Notes under the pieces: model-generated
The model's input: the letters and a program-made list of their open reading frames with translations, nothing else
What the model was told of the DNA's origin: nothing
Databases searched by the model: none
Source of the DNA: Ollibium composti
Lineage (GTDB): Bacteria; Pseudomonadota; Alphaproteobacteria; Rhizobiales; Rhizobiaceae
Assembly: GCF_004801285.1 (NCBI RefSeq)
Contig: NZ_SSNY01000007.1
Coordinates: forward strand, 1 to 64,000
Direction of reading: 5' to 3'
Length of the DNA: 64,000 bases
Program-made: the position numbers and the translations under genes
Shown here: positions 47,561 to 57,612 of the stretch, in pieces
Layout of the letters: each line of letters opens with the position of its first letter
Numbering within the stretch: position 1 is the first letter of the stretch

Positions 47561-50029
47561 ATGGCGAGCGCAAAGACTGTTCAAATTCCACAGGCTCTCC
47601 CGGAAGATCCGGACCCTCAGGCTCTCGCCGCCGAGATCCTCAGGGTGCTGCGTTATCGCGTCGGCAAGGACACCACCGTCGCCACCCGCTACGACTGGCT
47701 GACTGCGTCCATACAGGTGGTGCGCGACCGCGTCATCGATCATTGGATGGAGGCGACCAAGGAAGCCTACGACCGGCAGGAAAAGCGCGTCTACTACCTG
47801 TCGCTCGAATTCCTCATCGGTCGTCTGATGCGCGATGCCTTCTCCAATCTCGGCATGATGGAGACGATGCGGCAGGCCCTTGTTTCGCTCGGCGTCGATC
47901 TCGATGCGATTGCCCAGCTCGAACCGGACGCTGCACTTGGCAATGGCGGGTTAGGCCGGCTCGCCGCCTGTTTCATGGAATCGATGGCCACCGTCGACAT
48001 CCCGGCGCACGGCTACGGCATCCGCTACGCCAACGGCATGTTTCGTCAGGAAATCCAGGACGGCTGGCAGGTCGAGCTGCCCGAAACCTGGCTCGACCAC
48101 GGAAATCCGTGGGAGTTCGAGCGCCGCGAGCGTGCCTTCGAGGTCGGCTTCGGCGGCTCGGTCGAATCCGTGACCGACAAGGACGGGCGTCTGGAGCGCC
48201 ACGTCTGGAAGCCCGGCGAGCGCGTGCTCGCCGTCGCCTACGACACCCCGGTCGTCGGCTGGCGGGCCAACCGCGTCAACACGCTGCGCCTGTGGTCGGG
48301 CATGCCGGTCGACCCGATCCTGCTCGACAAGTTCAATGCCGGCGATCACATGGGCGCGCTGGCCGAAAGCAACAAGGCAGACGCCCTGTCGCGTGTGCTC
48401 TATCCGGCCGACTCGCACAAGGAAGGGCAGGAACTCAGGCTCCGGCAGGAGTATTTCTTCTCCTCGGCCTCCTTGCAGGACATCCTCCAGCGACATCTGA
48501 GTCAATATGGCGATCTCGGATCCCTGCCGGACAAGGCGGCGATCCACCTGAACGACACCCATCCGGCGGTCGCCGTGCCGGAACTGATGCGGCTTTTGAT
48601 GGACGTCCACGGCATCGATTTCGATCAGGCCTGGGACATCACCAGGCGCACTTTCGGCTACACTAACCACACGCTTTTGCCGGAAGCGCTGGAAAGCTGG
48701 CCGGTGCCGCTGTTCGAGCGGCTTCTGCCGCGCCATATGCAGATCGTCTATGCCATCAATGCTGCGGTGCTCTTGGAAGCGCGCGCAACCGGCCGCTTCA
48801 ACGGCGACCAGATCGCCCGCATCTCGCTGATTCAGGAAAACGGCGACCGCCGCGTTCGCATGGGCAACCTCGCCTTCGTCGGCTCGCATTCGATCAACGG
48901 CGTGTCGGCACTGCATACCGAACTGATGAAGCAGACGGTGTTCGCCGACCTGCACAGCCTCTATCCGAACCGCATCAACAACAAGACCAACGGCATAACG
49001 CCGCGCCGCTGGCTGTTCCAGTGCAATCCGGGCCTGACGGAACTCGCGCGCGAGACGATCGGCGACCGTTTCCTCGACGACATCGAGGCGATCCACGATC
49101 TCGATCGCTTCGCCGAGGATGCCGGGTTCCGCGACAAGTTCGCCGCCGTCAAGCGCGCCAACAAGGAGCGGCTGGCCACCCTGGTCGCCGAGCGGCTGGG
49201 CATCAAGGTCGATCCGTCGGCGCTGTTCGATATTCAGATCAAGCGTATCCACGAATACAAGCGCCAGCTTCTCAACATCCTCGAAGCCATTGCGCTCTAC
49301 GACCAGATCCGCTCGCACCCGGAACGCGACTGGGTGCCGCGCGTGAAGTTCTTCGGCGGCAAGGCGGCGCCCAGTTACCACAACGCCAAGCTCATCATCA
49401 AACTGGCCAACGATGTGGCGAAAGTCATCAACGGCGATCCGTCGGTGCGTGGCTTGCTCAAGGTGGTGTTCGTTCCCAACTACAATGTCAGCGCCGCCGA
49501 GGTGATGATGCCGGCTGCCGACCTGTCGGAGCAGATATCGACGGCCGGTATGGAGGCCTCCGGCACCGGCAACATGAAGTTCGCGCTGAACGGCGCGCTC
49601 ACCATCGGCACGCTAGACGGCGCCAATGTCGAGATCAGGGAGCGCGTCGGCGACGACAACATCTTCATCTTCGGCCTGAAGGCCGACGAGGTGGCCGAGC
49701 GGCGTGCCAACGGCTACCAGCCGCGCGCGATCATCGAAGGCTCGCGTGAATTGTCGCAGGCCATAGCCGCCGTCTCGTCCGGCGTGTTCTCGCCCGACGA
49801 CCCAGACCGCTATCGCGACCTCATGAACGGGCTCTATGACAGCGACTGGTTCATGGTCGCCGCCGATTTCGACGCCTACGCCGCCGCGCAACGCTCCATC
49901 GACGACGTCTGGCGCGACAGTCCCGCCTGGTACGCCCGGGCCATCCGCAACGTCGCGCGTGTCGGCTGGTTCTCCTCCGATCGCACCATCCGCGAATATG
50001 CGAAAGATATCTGGAACGTGCCTGCGTGA
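47561..50029 (+). CDS. glgP: Glycogen phosphorylase
   Basis: GlgP releases glucose 1-phosphate from glycogen ends by phosphorolysis. The 822-residue GT35 protein has the conserved 'LEFLIGRLMRDAFSNLGM', 'PDAALGNGGLGRLAACFMES', 'NNKTNGITPRRWL' and the PLP-binding 'EASGTGNMKFALNGALTIGT' (Lys about 672). The ribosome-binding site CCAGAGG precedes ATG 47561. It is first of a glycogen gene cluster in the same direction. Its last 56 bp (49970-50025) are repeated perfectly at 50719-50774, on the far side of a toxin-antitoxin pair. Confidence 0.97.
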   Translation: MASAKTVQIPQALPEDPDPQALAAEILRVLRYRVGKDTTVATRYDWLTASIQVVRDRVIDHWMEATKEAYDRQEKRVYYLSLEFLIGRLMRDAFSNLGMMETMRQALVSLGVDLDAIAQLEPDAALGNGGLGRLAACFMESMATVDIPAHGYGIRYANGMFRQEIQDGWQVELPETWLDHGNPWEFERRERAFEVGFGGSVESVTDKDGRLERHVWKPGERVLAVAYDTPVVGWRANRVNTLRLWSGMPVDPILLDKFNAGDHMGALAESNKADALSRVLYPADSHKEGQELRLRQEYFFSSASLQDILQRHLSQYGDLGSLPDKAAIHLNDTHPAVAVPELMRLLMDVHGIDFDQAWDITRRTFGYTNHTLLPEALESWPVPLFERLLPRHMQIVYAINAAVLLEARATGRFNGDQIARISLIQENGDRRVRMGNLAFVGSHSINGVSALHTELMKQTVFADLHSLYPNRINNKTNGITPRRWLFQCNPGLTELARETIGDRFLDDIEAIHDLDRFAEDAGFRDKFAAVKRANKERLATLVAERLGIKVDPSALFDIQIKRIHEYKRQLLNILEAIALYDQIRSHPERDWVPRVKFFGGKAAPSYHNAKLIIKLANDVAKVINGDPSVRGLLKVVFVPNYNVSAAEVMMPAADLSEQISTAGMEASGTGNMKFALNGALTIGTLDGANVEIRERVGDDNIFIFGLKADEVAERRANGYQPRAIIEGSRELSQAIAAVSSGVFSPDDPDRYRDLMNGLYDSDWFMVAADFDAYAAAQRSIDDVWRDSPAWYARAIRNVARVGWFSSDRTIREYAKDIWNVPA
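49970..50025 (+). repeat. 56-bp direct repeat, copy 1 (3' end of glgP)
   Basis: This copy encodes the C-terminal residues FSSDRTIREYAKDIWNVPA of GlgP up to the second base before its GCG-TGA end. It is identical over 56 bp to 50719-50774; the repeat start points are 749 bp apart. Confidence 0.95.
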
Positions 50030-50059
50030 CCGGGAGGGGGCTGGAATAGGAAGATTGGT

Positions 50060-50100
50060 GTAATAACATTGTTGTAACGAACGGTGCTGCGTTCTATATG
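50060..50100 (+). promoter_or_regulatory. Promoter and operator candidate of the toxin-antitoxin pair
   Basis: TTGTAA (50072-50077) and TATATG (50095-50100) are 17 bp apart and 24 bp before the antitoxin ATG. An imperfect palindrome GTAATAACATTGTTGTAAC (50060-50078), with a perfect AACA-T-TGTT core, overlaps the -35 box. This is where the antitoxin would be expected to bind for autoregulation. Confidence 0.5.
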
Positions 50101-50124
50101 GATCAGTGAGGCAAGGAGACAGCG

Positions 50125-50379
50125 ATGTTGAGCGCGGTGAAGAAATTCGGCAATTCGGCCGGGATCATAATCCCGAAGCCGCTGCTCGCGGAATTGGGTG
50201 CGCAAGCGGGCGACAGCGTCAACTTGCGGCTCGAGCAGGGCCGGATTGTCATCGAGCGCGCGCCGGGACCCGCCCGTAAGGGCTGGGCGGAGGATGCGCG
50301 GCGTCTCGCCGCCGAGGGGGACGACATGATTGTATGGCCGGAATTCGGCAATGACGAGGATGCCGGCCTCACATGGTGA
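50125..50379 (+). CDS. AbrB/MazE-type antitoxin
   Basis: This 84-residue protein has an N-terminal swapped-hairpin AbrB DNA-binding domain ('VKKFGNSAGIIIPKPLLAEL' and 'GDSVNLRLEQGRIVIER') and an acidic, Trp-rich C-terminal tail ('MIVWPEFGNDEDAGLTW') that would neutralise the toxin. AAGGAG precedes the ATG. Its stop overlaps the toxin start (ATGGTGA). It sits in a segment inserted at the 3' end of glgP, away from its promoter-sharing neighbours. Confidence 0.88.
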   Translation: MLSAVKKFGNSAGIIIPKPLLAELGAQAGDSVNLRLEQGRIVIERAPGPARKGWAEDARRLAAEGDDMIVWPEFGNDEDAGLTW

Positions 50380-50693
50380 AGCGCGGGGACGTCTGGCTTG
50401 CCGCGCTTGATCCCACGATTGGCAGCGAGATCCATAAGACTCGGCCCTGCCTCATCATATCGCCCCCTGAGATTCACGATCATCTGCGAACGGTCATTGT
50501 CGCGCCGATGACTTCGGGCAGCCGGCCGGCCGGCTTCCGGGTGCCGGTGTCGTTTCAGGGCGTCGAGGGATTGATTCTTTTGGAGCAGTCGCGGGCACTC
50601 GACAAGCGACGGCTGATCAAGTGCCTGGGCCAGGTCTCCAACGATGTGCTGGTGCAGGCTCTGCGAACGTTGCGGGAACTTTATGAGGAATAA
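50373..50693 (+). CDS. MazF/PemK-family endoribonuclease toxin
   Basis: This is a 106-residue toxin of the CcdB/PemK superfamily; members cut mRNA and stop growth when the antitoxin is lost. Family motifs are 'VKRGDVWLAALDPTIGSEIH', 'KTRPCLIIS' (with the conserved Arg), 'VIVAPMTSGSRPAGFRVPV' (with the catalytic Thr-Ser area) and 'LEQSRALDKRRL'. It is translated together with the antitoxin. The cleavage site cannot be predicted from sequence. Confidence 0.9.
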   Translation: MVKRGDVWLAALDPTIGSEIHKTRPCLIISPPEIHDHLRTVIVAPMTSGSRPAGFRVPVSFQGVEGLILLEQSRALDKRRLIKCLGQVSNDVLVQALRTLRELYEE

Positions 50694-50718
50694 CGAGAGG
50701 GACTGTCGGATGAATTGA

Positions 50719-50774
50719 TTCTCCTCCGATCGCACCATCCGCGAATATGCGAAAGATATCTGGAACGTGCCTGC
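50719..50774 (+). repeat. 56-bp direct repeat, copy 2 (relic of glgP 3' end)
   Basis: This copy reads FSSDRTIREYAKDIWNVPA and a TGA stop in its own frame, with GCC instead of GCG for the last Ala. Upstream of 50719 the glgP similarity stops at once. It is probably the original 3' end of glgP, left next to glgB when the inserted segment supplied a new end. Confidence 0.95.
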
Positions 50775-50831
50775 CTGATGTGATTGCATGAGAAACGGCA
50801 ACGTATTGTTGTACCCGGAAAGGGGAGCCGC

Positions 50832-53048
50832 TTGACGAAGAAGCCGCGTGCGACCGCGACGATGGGCGGAACGGACGGACTGGCATCAGCCGGCGATGTC
50901 TCCGCCATTGTTTCGGGCACGCATGGCGATCCGTTCGCGGTTCTCGGCGTGCAGGCTGCCGGCAAGGGTTTCGTCGCCCGCTGCTTCATTCCTCATGCCG
51001 AGCGCGTGACGGCCCACACGTTGGCCGGCAAGGCGATAGGCGAACTTTCGAAGCGTAACGAGGCCGGTTTCTTCGAGGGAAAACTGTCGATCCGCAAGCG
51101 CCAGCCGCTGCGCTATCACGCGGAAAACGCCGGCGGCGAATGGTGGCTGACCGACCCTTATTCCTTCGGTCCTGTGCTCGGGCCGATGGACGACTACTAT
51201 ATCGCCCAGGGCTCGCACCTCAGGCTTTTCGACAAGCTCGGCGCCCACCTGATCGACCACGAAGGTGCGGGCGGCGTCCATTTCGCCGTCTGGGCGCCGA
51301 ACGCCAAACGCGTCTCTGTCGTCGGCGACTTCAACGACTGGGACGGCCGCCGCCACCCGATGCGCCTGCGCCGCGACACCGGTATCTGGGAAATCTTCAT
51401 TCCCGATATCGGTGCCGGTCGGCCCTACAAATTCGAGGTCATCGGCGCGCAGGGCGTCCGGCTGCCGCTCAAGGCCGATCCCTTCGCTTTCCAGTCGGAA
51501 CTGAGGCCGGCCACGGCTTCGGTGACGGCCGAGCCGTCACAGCACCAATGGGGCGACGAGGCGCACCGCACGTTCTGGCGCGGCGCCGATCCGCGGCGCC
51601 AGCCGATGGCGATCTACGAAGTCCATGCCGGTTCCTGGCAGCGCAACGAGGATGGCACATTCCTGACCTGGGATGAACTGGCCGACCGGCTGATCCCCTA
51701 TGTGGTCGACATGGGCTTCACTCATATCGAGTTTCTGCCGATCTCGGAGCATCCTTATGATCCGTCCTGGGGCTACCAGACGACCGGCCTCTATGCCCCG
51801 TCTGCGCGCTTCGGCGATCCTGACGGCTTCGCCCGGTTCGTCGACGGCGCCCACCGCGCCGGCGTTGGCGTCATCCTCGACTGGGTGCCGGCGCATTTTC
51901 CCGTCGATCAGTTCGGGCTGGTGCGCTTCGACGGCACCGCGCTCTACGAGCACGAGGATCCGCGCAAGGGGTTTCATCCGGACTGGAATACGCTGATCTA
52001 CAATTTCGGCCGCCGCGAGGTCATCGAATTCCTCGTCAACAACGCCCTCTACTGGGCCGAGAAATACCATGTCGACGGGCTGCGCGTGGATGCCGTCGCC
52101 TCCATGCTCTACCTCGACTATTCGCGCAAAGCCGGCGAATGGATTCCCAACGAGAAGGGCGGCCGCGAGAATCTGGAAGCCGTCGCCTTCCTGCAAAAGA
52201 TGAACAAGGAGCTCTACGGCCACCACCCCGGCGTCGTCACCATTGCCGAGGAATCGACATCATGGCCGAAGGTGTCGAAACCGGTTCACGAAGGCGGCCT
52301 CGGCTTTGGCTTCAAGTGGAACATGGGCTTCATGCACGATACGCTGCAATATTTCGCGCGTGAGCCCATCCATCGCCAGCACCATCACGACGAACTCACC
52401 TTCGGGCTGATGTACGCCTTCAGCGAGAATTTCGTCCTGCCGCTGAGCCATGACGAGGTGGTTCACGGCAAGGGCACGCTGATCTCGAAGATGGCGGGCG
52501 ACGACTGGCAGAAGTTCGCCACGCTCCGGGCCTTCTATGCCTTCATGTGGGGTTATCCCGGCAAGAAGCTGCTGTTCATGGGGCAGGAATTCGCTCAGCG
52601 CCGCGAATGGAGCGAGGCGAGGGCGCTCGACTGGGACCTGCTGCAATACGCCCCGCACAGCGGCATGCAGAAGGTGGTGAAGGACCTGAACCGTCTCTAC
52701 CGCAACTATCCGGCTCTGCACGCGCGCGACTGCGAGCCGGAAGGGTTTGAATGGCTGGTCGTCGACGACAAGCAGCGCTCCGTCTTTGCCTGGCTGCGCA
52801 AGGCGCCCGGCGCGAATCCGGTCGCGGTCGTCTGCAATTTCACGCCGGTGCCGCGCGAGAACTATCGGCTGCCGCTGCCGCACGCCGGCGCATGGCGCGA
52901 GATCGTCAACACCGACGCCGCCGACTATGGCGGGTCCGGCGTGGGCAACGGCGCGGCCGTGAAGGCCATGGCCGAGGGCGAGAGGGCGGCGGCTCTGCTC
53001 ACCTTGCCGCCGCTTGCCACATTGATGCTTGAATTCGTTTCCGAATGA
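50832..53048 (+). CDS. glgB: 1,4-alpha-glucan branching enzyme
   Basis: GlgB makes the alpha-1,6 branch points of glycogen. The 738-residue GH13 protein has an N-terminal carbohydrate-binding module, a second CBM48 ('[20 protein letters not shown]') and the catalytic barrel. The nucleophile Asp is in '[11 protein letters not shown]' (about 420), the acid Glu in '[12 protein letters not shown]' (about 472) and the stabilising Asp in '[13 protein letters not shown]' (about 539). I chose TTG 50832, because AAGGGGAG precedes it and the length fits the family; the frame is open to 50784. The segment upstream is the repeated glgP end. Confidence 0.95.
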   Translation: MTKKPRATATMGGTDGLASAGDVSAIVSGTHGDPFAVLGVQAAGKGFVARCFIPHAERVTAHTLAGKAIGELSKRNEAGFFEGKLSIRKRQPLRYHAENAGGEWWLTDPYSFGPVLGPMDDYYIAQGSHLRLFDKLGAHLIDHEGAGGVHFAVWAPNAKRVSVVGDFNDWDGRRHPMRLRRDTGIWEIFIPDIGAGRPYKFEVIGAQGVRLPLKADPFAFQSELRPATASVTAEPSQHQWGDEAHRTFWRGADPRRQPMAIYEVHAGSWQRNEDGTFLTWDELADRLIPYVVDMGFTHIEFLPISEHPYDPSWGYQTTGLYAPSARFGDPDGFARFVDGAHRAGVGVILDWVPAHFPVDQFGLVRFDGTALYEHEDPRKGFHPDWNTLIYNFGRREVIEFLVNNALYWAEKYHVDGLRVDAVASMLYLDYSRKAGEWIPNEKGGRENLEAVAFLQKMNKELYGHHPGVVTIAEESTSWPKVSKPVHEGGLGFGFKWNMGFMHDTLQYFAREPIHRQHHHDELTFGLMYAFSENFVLPLSHDEVVHGKGTLISKMAGDDWQKFATLRAFYAFMWGYPGKKLLFMGQEFAQRREWSEARALDWDLLQYAPHSGMQKVVKDLNRLYRNYPALHARDCEPEGFEWLVVDDKQRSVFAWLRKAPGANPVAVVCNFTPVPRENYRLPLPHAGAWREIVNTDAADYGGSGVGNGAAVKAMAEGERAAALLTLPPLATLMLEFVSE

Positions 53049-53066
53049 GGGTCTTGGGAGGGTAAC

Positions 53067-54329
53067 ATGGCCGATATGAAACGAACCCAGCCGCTGGCCC
53101 GCGACGCGATGGCCTACGTGCTGGCAGGTGGGCGTGGCAGCCGGTTGAAGGAACTGACCGACCGGCGCGCCAAGCCGGCCGTCTATTTCGGCGGCAAGAC
53201 CCGCATCATCGACTTCGCGCTGTCCAACGCGCTGAATTCCGGCATACGCCGCCTCGGCGTGGCGACGCAGTACAAGGCCCATTCCCTGATCCGTCACCTG
53301 CAACGCGGCTGGAATTTCCTGCGGCCGGAACGCAACGAGAGCTTCGACATCCTGCCGGCCTCGCAGCGCGTGTCGGAAACCCAGTGGTACGAGGGCACCG
53401 CGGACGCCGTCTACCAGAACATCGACATCATCGAGAGCTACAATCCGGAATTCATGGTCATCCTGGCCGGCGACCACATCTACAAGATGGACTATGAACT
53501 GATGCTGCGCCAGCACGTCGACGCCAATGCCGACGTCACCGTGGGCTGTCTCGAAGTGCCGCGCATGGAGGCGACGGGTTTCGGTGTCATGCATGTCGAC
53601 GGCAAGGACAACATCATCGCCTTCGTTGAGAAACCGGCCGATCCGCCCGGCATCCCCGACAAGCCGGATTTCGCGCTCGCTTCCATGGGCATCTACGTCT
53701 TCCGCACGAAATTCCTCATGCAGTTGCTGCGCGAGGATGCAGCCGATCCGAATTCCAGCCGCGATTTCGGCAAGGACATTATCCCGAAGATCGTCAAGGG
53801 CGGTAAGGCGATCGCCCACCGCTTCGCCAAGTCCTGCGTGCGCTCCAGCCAGGAAGCGTTGCCATACTGGCGTGACGTCGGCACGGTCGACGCCTATTGG
53901 GAGGCCAATATCGACCTGACGGATGTGACGCCCGAACTCGATCTCTACGACCGCGACTGGCCGATCTGGACCTATGCCGAACTGAAGCCGCCGGCGAAGT
54001 TCGTGCATGACGAGGAGGGGCGCCGCGGCGAGGCGATCTCCTCGCTGGTGTCGGGCGACTGCATCGTTTCCGGCGCCTCGCTGCGCCGCAGCCTGATCTT
54101 CACCGGCGCGCGCATCAATTCCTATTCCAAGCTGGAAGAGGTGGTGATGCTGCCCGACTGCACCGTCGGCCGCAACGCGCGGCTGAAGCGCGTCGTCATC
54201 GATCACGGCGTCAAGATCCCCGAAGGGCTGGTGGTCGGCGAAGACCCGGCGCTGGACGCCAAACGCTTCCGCGTGTCGGAAAAGGGCATCTGCCTGATCA
54301 CCCAGCCGATGATCGACAAGCTGGGATGA
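53067..54329 (+). CDS. glgC: Glucose-1-phosphate adenylyltransferase
   Basis: GlgC makes ADP-glucose from glucose 1-phosphate and ATP, the committed and allosterically controlled step of glycogen synthesis. The 420-residue protein has the nucleotide-binding '[20 protein letters not shown]', '[20 protein letters not shown]', '[16 protein letters not shown]' and '[19 protein letters not shown]', and a C-terminal left-handed beta-helix. GGGAGG precedes ATG 53067, 18 bp after glgB. Its TGA overlaps the first possible glgA start (ATGA). Confidence 0.97.
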   Translation: MADMKRTQPLARDAMAYVLAGGRGSRLKELTDRRAKPAVYFGGKTRIIDFALSNALNSGIRRLGVATQYKAHSLIRHLQRGWNFLRPERNESFDILPASQRVSETQWYEGTADAVYQNIDIIESYNPEFMVILAGDHIYKMDYELMLRQHVDANADVTVGCLEVPRMEATGFGVMHVDGKDNIIAFVEKPADPPGIPDKPDFALASMGIYVFRTKFLMQLLREDAADPNSSRDFGKDIIPKIVKGGKAIAHRFAKSCVRSSQEALPYWRDVGTVDAYWEANIDLTDVTPELDLYDRDWPIWTYAELKPPAKFVHDEEGRRGEAISSLVSGDCIVSGASLRRSLIFTGARINSYSKLEEVVMLPDCTVGRNARLKRVVIDHGVKIPEGLVVGEDPALDAKRFRVSEKGICLITQPMIDKLG

Positions 54330-55810
54330 CGGTTCCGGAAGCAGGCCGAATGACGGACAAAAACATGCAGGTGCTCTCCGTCGCCTCCGAAATCTTCCCG
54401 CTCGTCAAGACCGGCGGCCTGGCGGACGTCGCCGGCGCGCTGCCCATTGCCTTGAAGGGAAAGAGTGTCGCCATGCGCTCGCTCGTGCCCGGCTACCCGG
54501 CGGTGATGGAGGCGCTGAAGCAGGCAAAGACCGTGGCGGATTATCCGGCCCTGTTCGGCGGCAAGGCTTCCGTGCTGGCGGCCGAGGCCGCGGGGCTGGA
54601 TCTTCTGGTGCTCGATGCGCTGCATCTGTTTGACCGCCCGGGCAGCCCCTATGGCGATGCGGCCGGCCGTGACTGGCCGGACAGCTGGCGCCGCTTCGCC
54701 GCGCTCAGCCGCGTCGGCGGCGACATCGCCGGCGGCGCCGTGGCCGGATATCACCCCGACGTGGTGCACGCGCACGACTGGCAGGCGGCGATGACGCTGG
54801 CCTATATGCGCTATGGCCGCGCGCCCGCCACGCCCTCGGTGATGACTGTCCATAACCTCGCTTTTCAGGGGCAGTTCGGCGCCGGCATCTTCGGCGAACT
54901 CGGCCTGCCGGCCGAGGCAATGACGCTGGACGGCGTCGAATATTATGGTGGCGTCGGCTACCTCAAGGCCGGCTTGCAGGCGGCGTGGGCGCTTACCACC
55001 GTCTCGCCCACCTATGCGCAGGAAATCCGCACGCCGGAATTCGGCATGGGCCTCGACGGCCTCGTCAACCTGCGCGCCGGCGATCTCCATGGCATCGTCA
55101 ACGGCATCGACACCGACATCTGGAATCCGGCCACCGACAAGCATCTTGCCGCACCGTATTCGGCCAAAACGCTGAAAGCGCGCGCGCGCAACAGGGCCGC
55201 CGTTGAGGAGCGCTTCGGCCTCGACCGCGACAATAGCCCACTCCTCTGCATCGTCAGCCGGCTGACCTGGCAGAAGGGCATGGACATCCTCGCCGCCGTG
55301 GCCGACGGCATCGTCGCCGCCGGCGCGCGGCTAGCCGTGCTCGGCTCCGGCGACGCCGGGCTGGAAGGCGCGCTGCTCGCTGCCGCCGCCCGCCATCGCG
55401 GCCGCATCGGCGTGGTGATTGGCTACGACGAGGCGCTGTCGCATCTGCTGCAGGGCGGCAGCGACGCCATCCTCATCCCGTCGCGCTTCGAGCCCTGCGG
55501 GCTGACCCAGCTCTACGGCCTGCGCTACGGCTGCGTGCCGGTCGTCGCCCGCACCGGTGGGCTCGCGGACACTGTCATCGACGCCAACGAGGCGGCCGTC
55601 GAGGCAAGCGCCGCCACCGGCTTCCAGTTCGCGCCGAACAGCGGCGAGGCGCTGCTCCACGCCGTTCACCGGATGGTCGAGCTGCATCAAAACCCGGTGA
55701 TCTGGGCCTCGATCCAGCGGCAGGGCATGAAAGCCGATCTATCTTGGGACAGGAGCGCGGAAAAATATGCCGGGCTCTACCGCTCGCTCCTATCGAGAAA
55801 GGCTGTTTGA
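54326..55810 (+). CDS. glgA: Glycogen synthase (ADP-glucose type)
   Basis: GlgA extends alpha-1,4-glucan chains from ADP-glucose. The protein has up to 494 residues and is a GT5 enzyme with the N-terminal '[20 protein letters not shown]' (K-x-G-G-L motif) and the C-terminal donor-site '[20 protein letters not shown]'. ATG 54326 overlaps the glgC stop as ATGA, but family members start at a residue matching Met14 here (ATG 54365, '[10 protein letters not shown]'), giving 481 residues; ATG 54350 is a third option. pgm starts 3 bp after the stop. Confidence 0.95.
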   Translation: MTVPEAGRMTDKNMQVLSVASEIFPLVKTGGLADVAGALPIALKGKSVAMRSLVPGYPAVMEALKQAKTVADYPALFGGKASVLAAEAAGLDLLVLDALHLFDRPGSPYGDAAGRDWPDSWRRFAALSRVGGDIAGGAVAGYHPDVVHAHDWQAAMTLAYMRYGRAPATPSVMTVHNLAFQGQFGAGIFGELGLPAEAMTLDGVEYYGGVGYLKAGLQAAWALTTVSPTYAQEIRTPEFGMGLDGLVNLRAGDLHGIVNGIDTDIWNPATDKHLAAPYSAKTLKARARNRAAVEERFGLDRDNSPLLCIVSRLTWQKGMDILAAVADGIVAAGARLAVLGSGDAGLEGALLAAAARHRGRIGVVIGYDEALSHLLQGGSDAILIPSRFEPCGLTQLYGLRYGCVPVVARTGGLADTVIDANEAAVEASAATGFQFAPNSGEALLHAVHRMVELHQNPVIWASIQRQGMKADLSWDRSAEKYAGLYRSLLSRKAV

Positions 55811-57442
<1,632 letters not shown>

Positions 57443-57469
57443 AGTCTCTCTTCTTCTGCTGTCGGATAA

Positions 57470-57605
57470 TCGACCCCCACTCCGTCTTGCTTCGCAAGCC
57501 CTGTTCGACGGGGGAGAGGAAGAGCGTGGAACCTTGCGGCCGGTGTTTCCTCTCCCCCGGGCAGGGGGAGAGGTGGCGAGCCTAGCGAGCCGGAGAGGGG
57601 GGGCT
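57470..57605. repeat. Palindromic intergenic repeat between pgm and glgX
   Basis: This stretch is dominated by hairpins. CCTCTCCCCC (57549-57558) and GGGGGAGAGG (57564-57573) are perfect 10-bp arms around GGGCA. A weaker copy lies before it (gaccccc ... gacgggggagagg, with the small hairpin cttgc-ttc-gcaag at 57486-57498). The text 'ggtggcgagcctagcgagccgg' follows. Such GGGAGAGGTGGC-type elements are scattered in intergenic DNA of Mesorhizobium and relatives. Its final GAGAGGGGGGG (57594-57604) lies where the glgX ribosome-binding site should be. Confidence 0.75.
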
Positions 57606-57612
57606 TCGGCCA

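Noticed and set aside
47951..49381. 476-codon minus-strand frame inside glgP
   Set aside because: It is antisense to glgP, which shows the full set of phosphorylase motifs.
52260..54206. 648-codon minus-strand frame across glgB and glgC
   Set aside because: It spans two well-supported genes on the other strand and has the composition of an antisense frame.
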